64,000 bases of DNA. It comes from Bradyrhizobium sp. 141 (lineage in GTDB: Bacteria > Pseudomonadota > Alphaproteobacteria > Rhizobiales > Xanthobacteraceae). How positions within the stretch are numbered: position 1 is the first letter of the stretch; the number at the start of each line of letters is the position of its first letter. This document shows, in pieces, positions 24,767 to 37,113 of the stretch. The stretch covers positions 310,001 to 374,000 of the forward strand of contig NZ_JADPKR010000108.1 in NCBI RefSeq assembly GCF_023074055.1. The letters are read 5' to 3'. Made by a program: the position numbers and the translations under genes. Below the pieces are notes generated by a model. The model was not told the origin of the DNA, made no database searches, and worked only from the letters and a program-made list of their open reading frames with translations.

Positions 24767-27634
24767 CTACTCCGCGGCTTCCGCGTAATCGCTCACCGGC
24801 GGGCAGGAGCACACCAGATTGCGGTCGCCATAGACGTTGTCGACGCGCCCGACAGGGCTCCAATATTTGTCGGTGCGCGAGCTTCCCGCGGGGAAGCAGC
24901 CTTCGGCGCGGGTGTAGGCGCGCTTCCAGTCGTCGTCCGCGATGTCGTGCACGGTGTGCGGGGCATTGCGCAAGGGCGATGCCTCGATCTTGAATCGGCC
25001 GGCCTCGACCTCGGCGATCTCCTTCCGGATCGCGATCATGGCGTCGCAGAAGCGGTCGAGCTCGGCCTTGGATTCCGACTCGGTCGGCTCGATCATCAGC
25101 GTGCCCGGCACCGGGAAGCTCATGGTCGGCGCATGGAAGCCGTAATCGATCAGGCGTTTTGCGATGTCGTCGACGGTGACGCCTGAGGTCGTCTTCAGCG
25201 GACGCGGATCGACGATGCATTCGTGCGCGACGCGACCCTTGGCGTTCTTGTAGAGCACCGGGAAGTGCGGATCGAGGCGCGCAGCAATGTAATTGGCGTT
25301 GAGGATCGCGATCTCGGTGGCGCGCTTCAGGCCGTCACCGCCCATCATCAGGATGTAGATGTAGGAGATGGTGAGGATCGAGGCCGAGCCGAACGGCGCG
25401 GCCGAGACCGGGCCGACCGGGGCATCCGCCTGCGCCGCCGGATGACCGGGAAGGAACGGGGCGAGATGCGCTCTTACGCCGATCGGACCCATGCCGGGGC
25501 CGCCGCCGCCGTGCGGGATGCAGAACGTCTTGTGCAGGTTGAGATGGCTGACATCGGCGCCGTAATCGCCGGGCCGGCTCAGACCGACCTGCGCGTTGAG
25601 GTTGGCGCCGTCCAGATAAACCTGGCCGCCATGGTCGTGGACGATGTCGCAGATCTCGCGGATGTGCTCCTCGAACACGCCGTGGGTCGAGGGATAGGTG
25701 ATCATGATCGCGGCAAGATCGTTCGAATGCTTCTCGGCCTTGGCGCGAAGATCATTGACGTCGACGTCGCCGTTCTTCTCGCAGGCGACTACCACTACGT
25801 CCATGCCGACCATCGCGGCGGAGGCCGGGTTGGTGCCGTGGGCGGAGGAGGGGATCAGGCAGATCTTGCGGTGCGTCTCGCCGCGCGAGGCATGGTACCC
25901 ACGGATAGCCAAAAGCCCGGCATATTCGCCCTGCGCGCCCGAGTTCGGCTGCAGCGAGATCGCGTCATAGCCGGTGATGTCGCACAGCCACTTCTCCAGC
26001 CGCGCGAACAGCGCGTGGTAGCCCGTGGCCTGCTCGCGCGGAACGAACGGGTGCAGCGAGCCGAACTCCGGCCAGGTCAGCGGCATCATCTCGGTGGTCG
26101 CGTTCAGCTTCATGGTGCAGGATCCCAGCGGGATCATCGCGCGGTCGAGCGCGAGGTCGCGGTCTGAGAGCTTGCGCATGTAGCGCAGCATCTCGGTCTC
26201 CGAGCGATGCGCGTGGAACACGGGATGGGTGAGGAACGAGGTCGCGCGCTTCAGGCCGTCCGGCAGCGCCTCGCGCGTCTCCGCGTCGATCTCGGCATAG
26301 GCAAGCTTGCCGCCGAAGGCGCGCCAGACCGCCTCGACCGTCGCGGGCGTCGTGGTCTCGTCGAGCGCGATGCGCAAGCTGGTCTCGCTGATGCCGAGAT
26401 TGATCTTCTCGGCCGCCGCGCGCGCGACGATCTCGGCGCGCTTGGCGCCCGCATCGACGCTGAGCGTGTCGAAGAAACTGCCCGACTGCGGCACAAAGCC
26501 GAGCTTGCGCAGGCCAGCCGCGAGCACGGCGGTGCGGCGATGGACGTTGCGCGCGATCTGCGTCAGGCCTTCGGGACCGTGATAGACCGCATACATCGAG
26601 GCGATCACGGCGAGCAGCACCTGCGCGGTGCAGATGTTGGAGGTCGCCTTCTCGCGGCGGATGTGCTGTTCGCGGGTCTGCAGCGCGAGGCGATAGGCCG
26701 GCATCCCGCGCGAGTCCACGGAGAGACCGACGATGCGGCCCGGCAGCGAGCGCTTCAGCGCATCGCGCACCGCCATATAGGCCGCGTGCGGTCCGCCATA
26801 GCCCATCGGCACGCCGAAACGCTGCGCCGAGCCGATCGCGATGTCCGCCCCGAGTTCGCCGGGCGAGGCGAGCAGCGTCAGTGCCAGGAGATCGGCGGCC
26901 ATGATCGCGAGCGCGCCCTTGGCCTTCAATGCTGATATCGCGGGCCGGAGGTCGCGCACCGCGCCCGAGGTTCCAGGATATTGCAGCAGCGCACCGAGTA
27001 CGTCGGCCTTGTCGAGATCGGTGAGGGGATCGCCGACGATCAGGGTCCAGCCGAGCGGCTCGGCGCGGGTGCGCATCACGGCCAGCGTCTGCGGATGCAC
27101 GTCCTTGTCGACGAAGAACGCCTTTGCCTTCACCTGCGAGTGCCGCTCGGCGAGCGCCATGGCTTCGGCCGCGGCGGTGGCTTCATCGAGCAGCGAGGCG
27201 TTGGCGACGTCGAGCCCGGTGAGGTCGCAGATCATGGTCTGGAAGTTGAGCAGCGCCTCCAGCCGGCCCTGGCTGATCTCGGGCTGATAGGGCGTGTAAG
27301 CGGTGTACCAGGCCGGGTTCTCCAGGATGTTGCGCTGGATCACCGCGGGCAGGATGGTGCCGGAATAGCCCTGGCCGATCAGTGAGGTGAAGACCTGGTT
27401 CTGGCTTGCGAGCTCGCTCATATGCGCGATCGCCTCGGGCTCGCTGAGCGCCTTGCCGAGGTCGAGCGGGGCGGCCTGCCGGATCGAGGCCGGCAGCGTC
27501 TCTGCCATCAAGGCATCGACGCTTTTTGCGCTCACAGTTTCGAGCATTGCGGTGACGTCGCGCGCCGACGGGCCGATATGGCGGCGAACGAAACTGGCGG
27601 CGGTGTCGCCGTTGGTCTTGCGGTGCGCGGTCAT
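24767..27634 (-). CDS. gcvP: Glycine dehydrogenase (decarboxylating), P protein
   Basis: 955 residues. The PLP enzyme of the glycine cleavage system: it decarboxylates glycine and passes the aminomethyl group to the lipoyl arm of GcvH. The single long chain is the homodimeric type. The PLP lysine is in [20 protein letters not shown] around residue 705; the N-terminal FVRRHIGPS and the [20 protein letters not shown] motif are standard. ATG at 27634 is chosen because GGAG stands six bases before it. Last gene of the gcvT-gcvH-gcvP operon; gcvH ends 17 bases upstream. Confidence 0.96.
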   Translation of the reverse strand: MTAHRKTNGDTAASFVRRHIGPSARDVTAMLETVSAKSVDALMAETLPASIRQAAPLDLGKALSEPEAIAHMSELASQNQVFTSLIGQGYSGTILPAVIQRNILENPAWYTAYTPYQPEISQGRLEALLNFQTMICDLTGLDVANASLLDEATAAAEAMALAERHSQVKAKAFFVDKDVHPQTLAVMRTRAEPLGWTLIVGDPLTDLDKADVLGALLQYPGTSGAVRDLRPAISALKAKGALAIMAADLLALTLLASPGELGADIAIGSAQRFGVPMGYGGPHAAYMAVRDALKRSLPGRIVGLSVDSRGMPAYRLALQTREQHIRREKATSNICTAQVLLAVIASMYAVYHGPEGLTQIARNVHRRTAVLAAGLRKLGFVPQSGSFFDTLSVDAGAKRAEIVARAAAEKINLGISETSLRIALDETTTPATVEAVWRAFGGKLAYAEIDAETREALPDGLKRATSFLTHPVFHAHRSETEMLRYMRKLSDRDLALDRAMIPLGSCTMKLNATTEMMPLTWPEFGSLHPFVPREQATGYHALFARLEKWLCDITGYDAISLQPNSGAQGEYAGLLAIRGYHASRGETHRKICLIPSSAHGTNPASAAMVGMDVVVVACEKNGDVDVNDLRAKAEKHSNDLAAIMITYPSTHGVFEEHIREICDIVHDHGGQVYLDGANLNAQVGLSRPGDYGADVSHLNLHKTFCIPHGGGGPGMGPIGVRAHLAPFLPGHPAAQADAPVGPVSAAPFGSASILTISYIYILMMGGDGLKRATEIAILNANYIAARLDPHFPVLYKNAKGRVAHECIVDPRPLKTTSGVTVDDIAKRLIDYGFHAPTMSFPVPGTLMIEPTESESKAELDRFCDAMIAIRKEIAEVEAGRFKIEASPLRNAPHTVHDIADDDWKRAYTRAEGCFPAGSSRTDKYWSPVGRVDNVYGDRNLVCSCPPVSDYAEAAE

Positions 27635-27651
27635 CGCTTGCTCCATCGTCC

Positions 27652-28020
27652 TTAAGCCGTATGTGCCTTGTAGGCGGCTTCATCCATGAGGCCGCCGAGC
27701 TCGCTCTTGTCGGCAATCTTGATCTTGAAGAACCACGCCTTGCCTTGCGCGTCCGAGTTCACCAGCGCCGGCTCGGCGGCGAGCTCGGCATTGGTCTCGA
27801 GCACCTCGCCGGTGACGGGGGCATAGACGTCGGAGGCGGCCTTCACCGATTCCACGACCGCGGCGGCTTCCGCCTTCTTCATCGTGCGGCCGACCTTCGG
27901 CAGTTCGACGAACACGACGTCGCCGAGCTGCTGCTGGGCGTAGTCGGTGATGCCGACGGTGGCGACGTCACCCTCGATGGCCAGCCATTCATGGTCGGAG
28001 GTGTACAGCGTCGTGGTCAT
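27652..28020 (-). CDS. gcvH: Glycine cleavage system H protein
   Basis: 122 residues from ATG at 28020. Small lipoyl carrier shuttling the aminomethyl group between P, T and L proteins. The lipoylated lysine is K60 in [19 protein letters not shown]. Start and size are typical ([20 protein letters not shown]). Ten bases from gcvT and 17 from gcvP in one operon. Confidence 0.97.
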   Translation of the reverse strand: MTTTLYTSDHEWLAIEGDVATVGITDYAQQQLGDVVFVELPKVGRTMKKAEAAAVVESVKAASDVYAPVTGEVLETNAELAAEPALVNSDAQGKAWFFKIKIADKSELGGLMDEAAYKAHTA

Positions 28021-28030
28021 TGTCTCGTCC

Positions 28031-29179
28031 TCAGCGTTTGTAGGTGTTTTTAACGAAGGGCATGGCGGCGACTGCGAGCGGCAGTCGCTGGCCGCGCACC
28101 TCGGCGAAGAGTTTGGTGCCGAGCGCGGCGAGGGCCAAAGGCACGTAGCCCATGGCAACCGGCGCATTCAGGCTCGGGCCGAAGCCGCCCGATGTGACCT
28201 GTCCGATCGGCTCCGCTGCCGGCTCGTCCGCAAACAGCAGCGCGCCCTCGCGCACCGGTGCGCGGCCCTCGGCGCGCAGACCGACGCGGCGGCGAGAGGC
28301 CCCATTATTGAAATGAGCGAGGATTTTTTCCGCGCCGGGGAAGCCGCCGGCACGCGCGCCGCCGCTGCGGCGGCTCTTCTGCACCGACCATTCCAGCGCG
28401 GCCTCGACCGGCGTGGTGGCGGTGTCGATGTCGTGGCCGTAGAGGCAGAGCCCGGCTTCCAGGCGCAGGCTGTCGCGCGCGCCCAAGCCGATCGGCAGCA
28501 CATCGGTGTTTTCAAGCAGCGTTTTGGCGAGACGTTCGGCATCGCCTGCGGGAACCGAAATTTCAAAACCGTCCTCGCCGGTGTAGCCGGAGCGCGAGAC
28601 GAAGCAGTCGATGCCGGCAACCTTGCGCGGGCCGGCATCCATGAATGTCATGGACGGTGCCTCTGCACATAATTTCGCCAGCACCGCTTCCGCCTTCGGA
28701 CCCTGCAGCGCGATCAGCGCGCGGTTGCCAAGGGACTCGATGATGCAATCGTCCGAGAGATTCGCGCGCAGATGCGCCTCGTCTTCGGCCTTGCAGGCGG
28801 CGTTGACGACCAGGAACAGGTGGTCGCCGAAATTGGCGACCATCAAATCGTCGAGGATGCCGCCATCCGCATTGGTGAATTGGGCGTAGCGCTGCCGTCC
28901 CGGCGCAATCGCCACGATGTCCTGCGGCACCAGCTGTTCCAGCGCGCGGGCCGCGTCTTCGACCTTGCCGGACTTCGGCCGGAGCGCGAGCTGGCCCATG
29001 TGTGAGACGTCGAACAGGCCGGCGGAGGCTCGGGTATGGAGGTGCTCCTTCAACACGCCCGCCGGGTATTGCACGGGCATGTCATAGCCCGCGAACGGCA
29101 CCATCTTGCCGCCCAGGGACACATGAAGCCCGTGAAGGGGCGTACGTTTCAGGGAGTCTTGGTCGTCGCGTGCTGGCAT
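28031..29179 (-). CDS. gcvT: Aminomethyltransferase, T protein
   Basis: 382 residues from ATG at 29179. Transfers the methylene group from aminomethyl-lipoyl GcvH to tetrahydrofolate, releasing ammonia. Motifs [45 protein letters not shown] and [20 protein letters not shown] are all present. First gene of the operon; the leader carries the glycine riboswitch. Confidence 0.96.
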   Translation of the reverse strand: MPARDDQDSLKRTPLHGLHVSLGGKMVPFAGYDMPVQYPAGVLKEHLHTRASAGLFDVSHMGQLALRPKSGKVEDAARALEQLVPQDIVAIAPGRQRYAQFTNADGGILDDLMVANFGDHLFLVVNAACKAEDEAHLRANLSDDCIIESLGNRALIALQGPKAEAVLAKLCAEAPSMTFMDAGPRKVAGIDCFVSRSGYTGEDGFEISVPAGDAERLAKTLLENTDVLPIGLGARDSLRLEAGLCLYGHDIDTATTPVEAALEWSVQKSRRSGGARAGGFPGAEKILAHFNNGASRRRVGLRAEGRAPVREGALLFADEPAAEPIGQVTSGGFGPSLNAPVAMGYVPLALAALGTKLFAEVRGQRLPLAVAAMPFVKNTYKR

Positions 29180-29235
29180 CACAGGGGCCCTCGGCGGTTC
29201 CCCAGGGACGATTCCCTGAGCCAACCAGTCGAAGC

Positions 29236-29412
29236 CCCATCTGTCGCTGTGCCTGAGAGTATTATCCCGTCGGCGGGTGCCATCCGGGTCTAGACCCGTC
29301 GGCGCCTCTTTCCAGATGCTGTCAAAGCCACGCGGTCCTTTTGCCTGAGAGTTTCCGGGGCGGTTGCTCCTTCGGCGCCGGCTGCCTAAAGCCGGTCTCT
29401 CCCGACGTGGCC
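29236..29412 (-). promoter_or_regulatory. Tandem glycine riboswitch upstream of gcvT
   Basis: Read on the minus strand the leader has two aptamer units. Unit one: GGGAGAGACCG, then CCGAAGGAGCAACCGCCCC, then GGAAACTCTCAGGCAAAAGG. Unit two: CTGGAAAGAGGCGCCGACGG, then CACCCGCCGACGGGATAATA and CTCTCAGGCACAGCGACAGA. These conserved blocks are diagnostic of the tandem glycine aptamer, which turns on gcv expression when glycine is abundant. Confidence 0.92.
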
Positions 29413-29647
29413 GTACGATACAGATGGGTACAGACCACAGGCTAGCCAAGCCTGTCAACGCGTCCGCTTGCCCTATCAACGGGATTGCAAAGGGGTTGCG
29501 CTGATACGGCAACCCTCTGATCTCTCTGCACAGTTTCTGGACAGCGAAGCTGGCCTTGTCTAAAAGCGCTTTGGCCCGCAGATATCAGCCTTAACGTTAC
29601 GGTTTGGATGGCGAGAAGCGGGTCCAAGCACACCCGATTGGATGAAC

Positions 29648-32329
<2,682 letters not shown>

Positions 32330-32333
32330 GCCT

Positions 32334-33566
32334 GTGCGCCCCGTTCCGCGAGGACGTGGCTTGCGCGATCCCAACCTAAGGGATCGCCTCTACGAATTGC
32401 TGGAGCACGATCCGCTGGCCTACTCAGTCGGGTCGCGCTTCATCCAGATCATCATCGGCGTCATCGTGCTCAATGTGGCCGCGATGATCCTCGCCTCGGT
32501 GCCGGAGCTGGACGCGCAGTTCGGCACGCTGTTCGCGGCCATTACCATCCTGTCGGTGGTCGTGTTCGCGCTGGAATATCTGGCGCGGCTGTGGACCGTG
32601 GCGGGCCACACCCAGCGCAAGGCGTCCGCGCTGTCCGACCGGCTCGGCTATGCCTTCTCGGCGCTCGGCATCATCGACCTCATGGCGTTCCTGCCCGCTT
32701 CCATCGTGCTCGCCGCCGGCCGGCACGCGACGCTGGCGGCCCTAGGTGTGCTGCCGTTCTTCAAGCTGATACGGTACTCGCCGGCGATGCGCTCGCTGCT
32801 CGCCGCCGTGCATGCCGAGCGGCGGGCTCTGATCGGCTGCATCGTCATCCTGATCGGCGCGGTGCTGACCTTCGCCTCGCTGCTCTACGCCATCGAGCGC
32901 GACGTGCAGCCGGACAAGCTCGGCACCATCCCGCAGGCGATGTGGTGGGCCATCGTGACGCTCGGCACCGTCGGCTATGGCGACGTCGTGCCGGTGACGC
33001 CGCTCGGCAAGCTGATCTCCACATTCGCGATCATCAGCGGCTTCGCCATGATCGCGCTGCCGGTCGCGATCATCTCCACGGCCTTTGCCGAAGAGGTGAA
33101 GCGGCGTGATTTCGTCGTCACCTGGGGCATGCTGGCGCGGGTGCCGCTGTTCTCGCATCTGGCGGCCGCGGAGATCGCCGACATCATGCGGCTGCTCAGG
33201 GCGCGCACCATCGAGCAGGGCGAGATTCTGGTGCGGCGGGGCGATGTGGCGTCCTCGATGTATTTCATCACCGCCGGCGAGGTCGAGATCGCGCTGCCGA
33301 GCCAGCATGTGCGGCTCACCGACGGTACCTTCTTCGGCGAGATCGCGCTGCTGCACAAAACAAAGCGCAGCGGCACGGTGACGGCGACGCGCAAAACGCG
33401 CCTCTTGGTGCTCGACGCCCAGGATTTTCACGCCCTGATCGAGCGCATGCCGACGCTCGCCGACCACGTCCACACCACCGCCAAGGCACGGCTCGCCGAT
33501 ACCGGCGATCTCGCGCTGGCGGAACTGGCGCAGGCGGAGAAGGAAGGCGGGGGCAAGGCGAGCTGA
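32334..33566 (+). CDS. Cyclic-nucleotide-gated K+ channel (MloK1-like)
   Basis: 410 residues if GTG at 32334 is used; TTG at 32361 with GAGGA upstream is the alternative. Six transmembrane segments, K+ selectivity filter TLGTVGYGD (209-217), then a C-terminal cyclic nucleotide-binding domain (about 270-390) with FFGEIALL and KRSGTVTA holding the phosphate-binding Arg at about 345. IERDVQPDKLGTIPQAMWWA matches IERDIQPEKFGSIPQAMWWA of the Mesorhizobium loti channel MloK1 almost residue for residue. The S4 segment is poor in arginine, as there. Regulated by cAMP; likely cotranscribed with alaS. Confidence 0.9.
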   Translation: MRPVPRGRGLRDPNLRDRLYELLEHDPLAYSVGSRFIQIIIGVIVLNVAAMILASVPELDAQFGTLFAAITILSVVVFALEYLARLWTVAGHTQRKASALSDRLGYAFSALGIIDLMAFLPASIVLAAGRHATLAALGVLPFFKLIRYSPAMRSLLAAVHAERRALIGCIVILIGAVLTFASLLYAIERDVQPDKLGTIPQAMWWAIVTLGTVGYGDVVPVTPLGKLISTFAIISGFAMIALPVAIISTAFAEEVKRRDFVVTWGMLARVPLFSHLAAAEIADIMRLLRARTIEQGEILVRRGDVASSMYFITAGEVEIALPSQHVRLTDGTFFGEIALLHKTKRSGTVTATRKTRLLVLDAQDFHALIERMPTLADHVHTTAKARLADTGDLALAELAQAEKEGGGKAS

Positions 33567-33582
33567 TCAGGCGTGCTTCGTC

Positions 33583-34077
33583 TCAGCCCTTTTTCAGGAA
33601 AACGTAATCGGCCGCGTACGGGGCGCTCCTGAACTCGCCGGCCTTCTCGCAGGCACCGTCGAGCTTGCCGCCATGGGTGTTGATGCGCTGGACCGTGGTG
33701 ACGGGCGTGAGCACGCCGTTGCCGCGGCGGGCGGTGACTTCCAGCTTCAGCCAGGGAATATCGGCGGCCGTCGCGCCCGGCGCGTTGCCGATGGCCTTGC
33801 CGACCACGGCGCTGCCGTCGCTGTGCTCCCAGTTCGGGCCGGCATAGTGGCGGCCGATCGTCTTGCCGTCCGAGAGCAGCGTCGCGATCGGCTCGCGGAA
33901 AGCCCAGGCGAGCTTGCCGTCGGCGGCGGCCTTGCACTCATAGACCTGCGCGCCCTCGGCGTGGACGCTGAGCACGACGCTTTCGCCCGGTGCAGTGATG
34001 GCGTCGGGGAGCGGGTCGGCGGCCGCAGCCGGTCCAGCGAGCAGCAACAGGCAGGGGACGGCAAGCTTGATCGACAT
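33583..34077 (-). CDS. DUF3455 exported protein
   Basis: 164 residues from ATG at 34077, with GGAG about seven bases before. Signal peptide MSIKLAVPCLLLLAGPAAAA. The mature part begins DPLPDAITAPGESVVLSVHA, then EGAQVYECKAAADGKLAWAF, REPIATLLSDGKTIGRHYAG, GPNWEHSDGSAV: the DUF3455 pattern. Function is unknown. It is separated from icd by a terminator at 34098-34136. Confidence 0.85.
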   Translation of the reverse strand: MSIKLAVPCLLLLAGPAAAADPLPDAITAPGESVVLSVHAEGAQVYECKAAADGKLAWAFREPIATLLSDGKTIGRHYAGPNWEHSDGSAVVGKAIGNAPGATAADIPWLKLEVTARRGNGVLTPVTTVQRINTHGGKLDGACEKAGEFRSAPYAADYVFLKKG

Positions 34078-34097
34078 GGTCATCTCCGCGAAAGCTC

Positions 34098-34136
34098 TCA
34101 AAAAAGAAACGGGCCGCGCTTCAAAGCGCGGCCCGT
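34098..34136 (-). terminator. Rho-independent terminator of icd
   Basis: ACGGGCCGCGCTT and AAGCGCGGCCCGT make a perfect stem (34109-34136) followed on the minus strand by TTCTTTTTTGAGA. It ends the icd transcript 38 bases after the stop. Confidence 0.88.
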
Positions 34137-34174
34137 GATGATGTCCGGCCCAGTCGGGCGAAATTGCGGACGGC

Positions 34175-35389
34175 TTAGGCCGCCAGCTCCTTGGTCAGGT
34201 TCTCGGCGACCTTGTCCAGGAAGCCGGTGGTCGAGAGCCAGCGCTGGTCGGCGCCGACCAGCAGCGCGAGGTCCTTCGTCATGTAGCCGGCCTCGACGGT
34301 GTCGACGCAGACCTTCTCCAGCGTGTTCGCGAACTTGGCGAGCTCGGCATTGTTGTCGAGCTTGGCGCGGTGGGCGAGGCCACGCGTCCAGGCGAAGATC
34401 GAGGCGATCGAGTTGGTCGAGGTCTCCTTGCCCTTCTGGTGCTCGCGGTAGTGGCGGGTCACCGTGCCGTGGGCAGCCTCGGCTTCCACGGTCTTGCCGT
34501 CGGGGGTGAGGAGGACCGAGGTCATCAGGCCGAGCGAGCCGTAGCCCTGCGCGACCGTGTCGGACTGCACGTCGCCGTCGTAGTTCTTGCAGGCCCAGAC
34601 ATAGCCGCCGGACCATTTCAGCGCCGAGGCCACCATGTCGTCGATCAGGCGGTGCTCGTAGGTCAGGCCCTTGGCCTCGAATTCCTTCTTGAACTCGCGG
34701 TCGTAGATGTCCTGGAAGATGTCCTTGAAGCGGCCGTCATAGACCTTCAGAATCGTGTTCTTGGTCGAGAGATAGACCGGGTAGTTGCGCAGCAGGCCAT
34801 AGTTCAGCGAGGCGCGCGCGAAGTCGATGATGGAGTCGTCGAGATTGTACATCTCCATGGCGACGCCGGCACCCGGAGCCTTGAACACTTCCTTCTCGAT
34901 CACGGTGCCGTCCTCGCCGACGAACTTCATCGACAGGGTGCCCTTGCCGGGGAACTTGAAATCGGTGGCGCGGTACTGGTCGCCATAGGCGTGGCGGCCG
35001 ATGATGATCGGCTTGGTCCAGCCGGGAACCAGGCGCGGCACGTTCTTGCAGATGATCGGCTCGCGGAAGATCACGCCGCCGAGGATGTTGCGGATGGTGC
35101 CATTCGGCGACTTCCACATCTGCTTGAGGTTGAACTCCTTCACCCGGGCTTCATCAGGGGTGATGGTGGCGCACTTGACCCCGACGCCGACCTTCTTGAT
35201 GGCTTCGGCGGCGTCGATGGTGACCTGATCGTTGGTGTGGTCGCGGTATTCCATGCCCAGGTCGAAATAGAGCAGCTCGACATCGAGGTACGGGTTGATC
35301 AGCTTGTCCTTGATGTACTGCCAGATGATCCGGGTCATCTCGTCGCCATCGAGTTCGACGACGGGATTGGATACCTTGATTTTTGCCAT
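34175..35389 (-). CDS. icd: Isocitrate dehydrogenase, NADP-dependent
   Basis: 404 residues. Oxidatively decarboxylates isocitrate to 2-oxoglutarate in the TCA cycle. This is the eukaryote-like, homodimeric type II branch (about 400 residues), not the E. coli Icd type. Substrate-binding Ser is S94 in [15 protein letters not shown]; other motifs are [11 protein letters not shown] at the start and [20 protein letters not shown] for NADP binding. Start at ATG 35389 gives the standard [20 protein letters not shown]. Confidence 0.96.
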   Translation of the reverse strand: MAKIKVSNPVVELDGDEMTRIIWQYIKDKLINPYLDVELLYFDLGMEYRDHTNDQVTIDAAEAIKKVGVGVKCATITPDEARVKEFNLKQMWKSPNGTIRNILGGVIFREPIICKNVPRLVPGWTKPIIIGRHAYGDQYRATDFKFPGKGTLSMKFVGEDGTVIEKEVFKAPGAGVAMEMYNLDDSIIDFARASLNYGLLRNYPVYLSTKNTILKVYDGRFKDIFQDIYDREFKKEFEAKGLTYEHRLIDDMVASALKWSGGYVWACKNYDGDVQSDTVAQGYGSLGLMTSVLLTPDGKTVEAEAAHGTVTRHYREHQKGKETSTNSIASIFAWTRGLAHRAKLDNNAELAKFANTLEKVCVDTVEAGYMTKDLALLVGADQRWLSTTGFLDKVAENLTKELAA

Positions 35390-35727
35390 GATCGGGGAAG
35401 CCTCTTGGAACGGCGCTTTGGGCGCGCCACGGGAATATCCGGCGCCTCTTAGCACCCAGACGCGGCGGGCGAAAGCCAAGGGATTATGCACTTTTAGCTC
35501 ATCCAGCTTGCCCAGATGGGGGGCGGGCGGCGGCCCTCGCCCGGTCGCGGGGTCACGTTCCCGGCGAGATTCAAAAGTCGAATCCAACCCGTTATTTCCC
35601 TTGAGAATTTTGTCAGGACAGGCAAACGACAGGCGAGCGGGACGAGGCCGTCCGGAAGGGGCGGCTTGGATCAATTCCTAAGGCGACCTCTGCAAGGCCT
35701 TGAGAACCAGTGTGAAAGCGAAATCAG
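35390..35727. other. Divergent intergenic region, icd and TrmJ-type gene
   Basis: No gene seen. It should contain the promoters of both genes; the plus strand has TTGAGAATTTTGTCAGG, an AT-richer patch around 35600-35615, but no firm -35/-10 pair. Confidence 0.45.
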
Positions 35728-36924
35728 ATGTCGGGGACTGACAAGAGCAAGGCGGGTTTGTCCCTCGACGGTCCCATCGTCATCCTGGTCGAGCCGCAGC
35801 TCGGTGAAAACATCGGCATGGCCGCGCGCGCCATGGGCAATTTTGCGCTTGGCGCCCTGCGCATCGTCAACCCCAGGGACGGCTGGCCCAACATCGCCGC
35901 CCAGCGCGCCGCGGCCGGCGCCGACCACATTCTGGAAAAGGTCGAACTGTTCGACACCGTGGAGCAGGCCGTCGCCGACCTCGATCTGCTGTTCGCCACC
36001 ACGGCTCGCCCCCACGATCAGGCCAAGCCCGTGGTCGGGCCGGAGGCCGCGGCCAGCGAGATCGCCGGCCACGTCGCGACCGGCGGCAAGGCCGGTATCC
36101 TGTTCGGCCGCGAGCGCTGGGGGTTGACCAACGAGGAGGTCGGGCTCTCCAACCGCATCATCACCTTCCCGGTCAATCCGGGCTTCGCCTCGCTCAATCT
36201 CGCCCAGGCCGTGCTGCTGATCGGTTATGAATGGTTCAAACGGGCCACGTCGGGCGAGTTGCCGCACGCCATGCCGGAGCGCTCCGAGCGCGCCTCGCAG
36301 CACCAGATGCAGGCCTTCTTCGACAATCTCATCCGCGAGCTCGACAAGGTGGAATTCCTGCGCCCGGCCGAGAAGCGCGACACCATGCTGGTGAACCTGC
36401 GCAACATCTTCAGCCGGATGGAGCCGACCAAGCAGGACATGCACACCCTGCACGGCGTGGTGATGGCGATCGCCGAGGGGCGCAAGGGCCCGGCCAAGGG
36501 CGGCGTGCTCGACGGCGAGCAGGCGACGCGCCTGCGCGCGCTGCTGGCCGAGCACGGGCAGGGCGGCGTGCCCGACAGCGGCTCGACGGTGCGCGGGCTC
36601 GCCCGCCTGCTCCGCCGCAACCCGACCGACGCCGAGCGCCTGCTCTGGCAGGCCCTGACCCGCGACCGCCGCTTCGCAGGTGGGTTCAAGCGCCAGACCC
36701 CGGTGGGGCGCCACATCCCGGACTTCGTCTCGTTCTCGCACCGGATCGCGATCGAGCTGGTCAACGCGGGCGAAGGCGAGGCGATCGCGGCCGACCGTGC
36801 GTCAAGGCGGGCGTGGCTGGAGGCGCGGGACTATCGCGTGCTGGAGATTCGCGCGGCGGATGTGGAGCGCGATCTGGAGGCGGAGTTGGTGCGGCTCGCG
36901 GAGATGATGGAGCAGAGCGCGTAG
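35728..36924 (+). CDS. TrmJ/SpoU-type RNA methyltransferase fused to a DUF559 domain
   Basis: 398 residues. Residues 14-250 are an SPOUT methyltransferase with motif 1 QLGENIGMAARAMGNF (24-39), motif 2 ILFGRERWGLTNEEVGL (124-140) and motif 3 ASLNLAQAV, as in TrmJ, which 2'-O-methylates position 32 of tRNA. After a linker, residues 288-395 match DUF559 (RLLRRNPTDAERLLWQAL, HIPDFVSFSHRIAIELVNAG, AWLEARDYRVLEI), a Vsr-like PD-(D/E)xK nuclease fold. The usual ELDGGQH reads ELVNAGEG here: E343 remains but the catalytic Asp is V345. So the nuclease is probably inactive and may serve RNA binding (inference). Confidence 0.85.
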   Translation: MSGTDKSKAGLSLDGPIVILVEPQLGENIGMAARAMGNFALGALRIVNPRDGWPNIAAQRAAAGADHILEKVELFDTVEQAVADLDLLFATTARPHDQAKPVVGPEAAASEIAGHVATGGKAGILFGRERWGLTNEEVGLSNRIITFPVNPGFASLNLAQAVLLIGYEWFKRATSGELPHAMPERSERASQHQMQAFFDNLIRELDKVEFLRPAEKRDTMLVNLRNIFSRMEPTKQDMHTLHGVVMAIAEGRKGPAKGGVLDGEQATRLRALLAEHGQGGVPDSGSTVRGLARLLRRNPTDAERLLWQALTRDRRFAGGFKRQTPVGRHIPDFVSFSHRIAIELVNAGEGEAIAADRASRRAWLEARDYRVLEIRAADVERDLEAELVRLAEMMEQSA

Positions 36925-36944
36925 GTCTCGGGGCGTGACGGTTT

Positions 36945-37063
36945 CGTAGGGTGGGCAAAGCTTCCGCCGTAGCTCGAAGAGCGAAGGCGTGCCCACCATC
37001 TCGACCAACGAGGCCGGGACTGAAGTCGTGGGCACGGCGCTGCGCGCCTTTGCCCACCCTACG
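36945..37063. repeat. Dispersed inverted repeat, CGTAGGGTGGGCAAAG type (copy 2)
   Basis: CGTAGGGTGGGCAAAG at the left and CCTTTGCCCACCCTACG at the right. Inner parts (AAGGCGTGCCCACC and CGTGGGCACGGC) pair too. Confidence 0.8.
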
Positions 37064-37113
37064 AGACTCATGCCGGATTTGGGCCAACCGCACCCTGGCC
37101 GATCAGCGCCCGT

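Noticed and set aside
34370-35452. 360-codon plus-strand frame over icd
   Set aside because: Shadow of icd; the Val/Asp/Gly-rich composition is typical of such frames.
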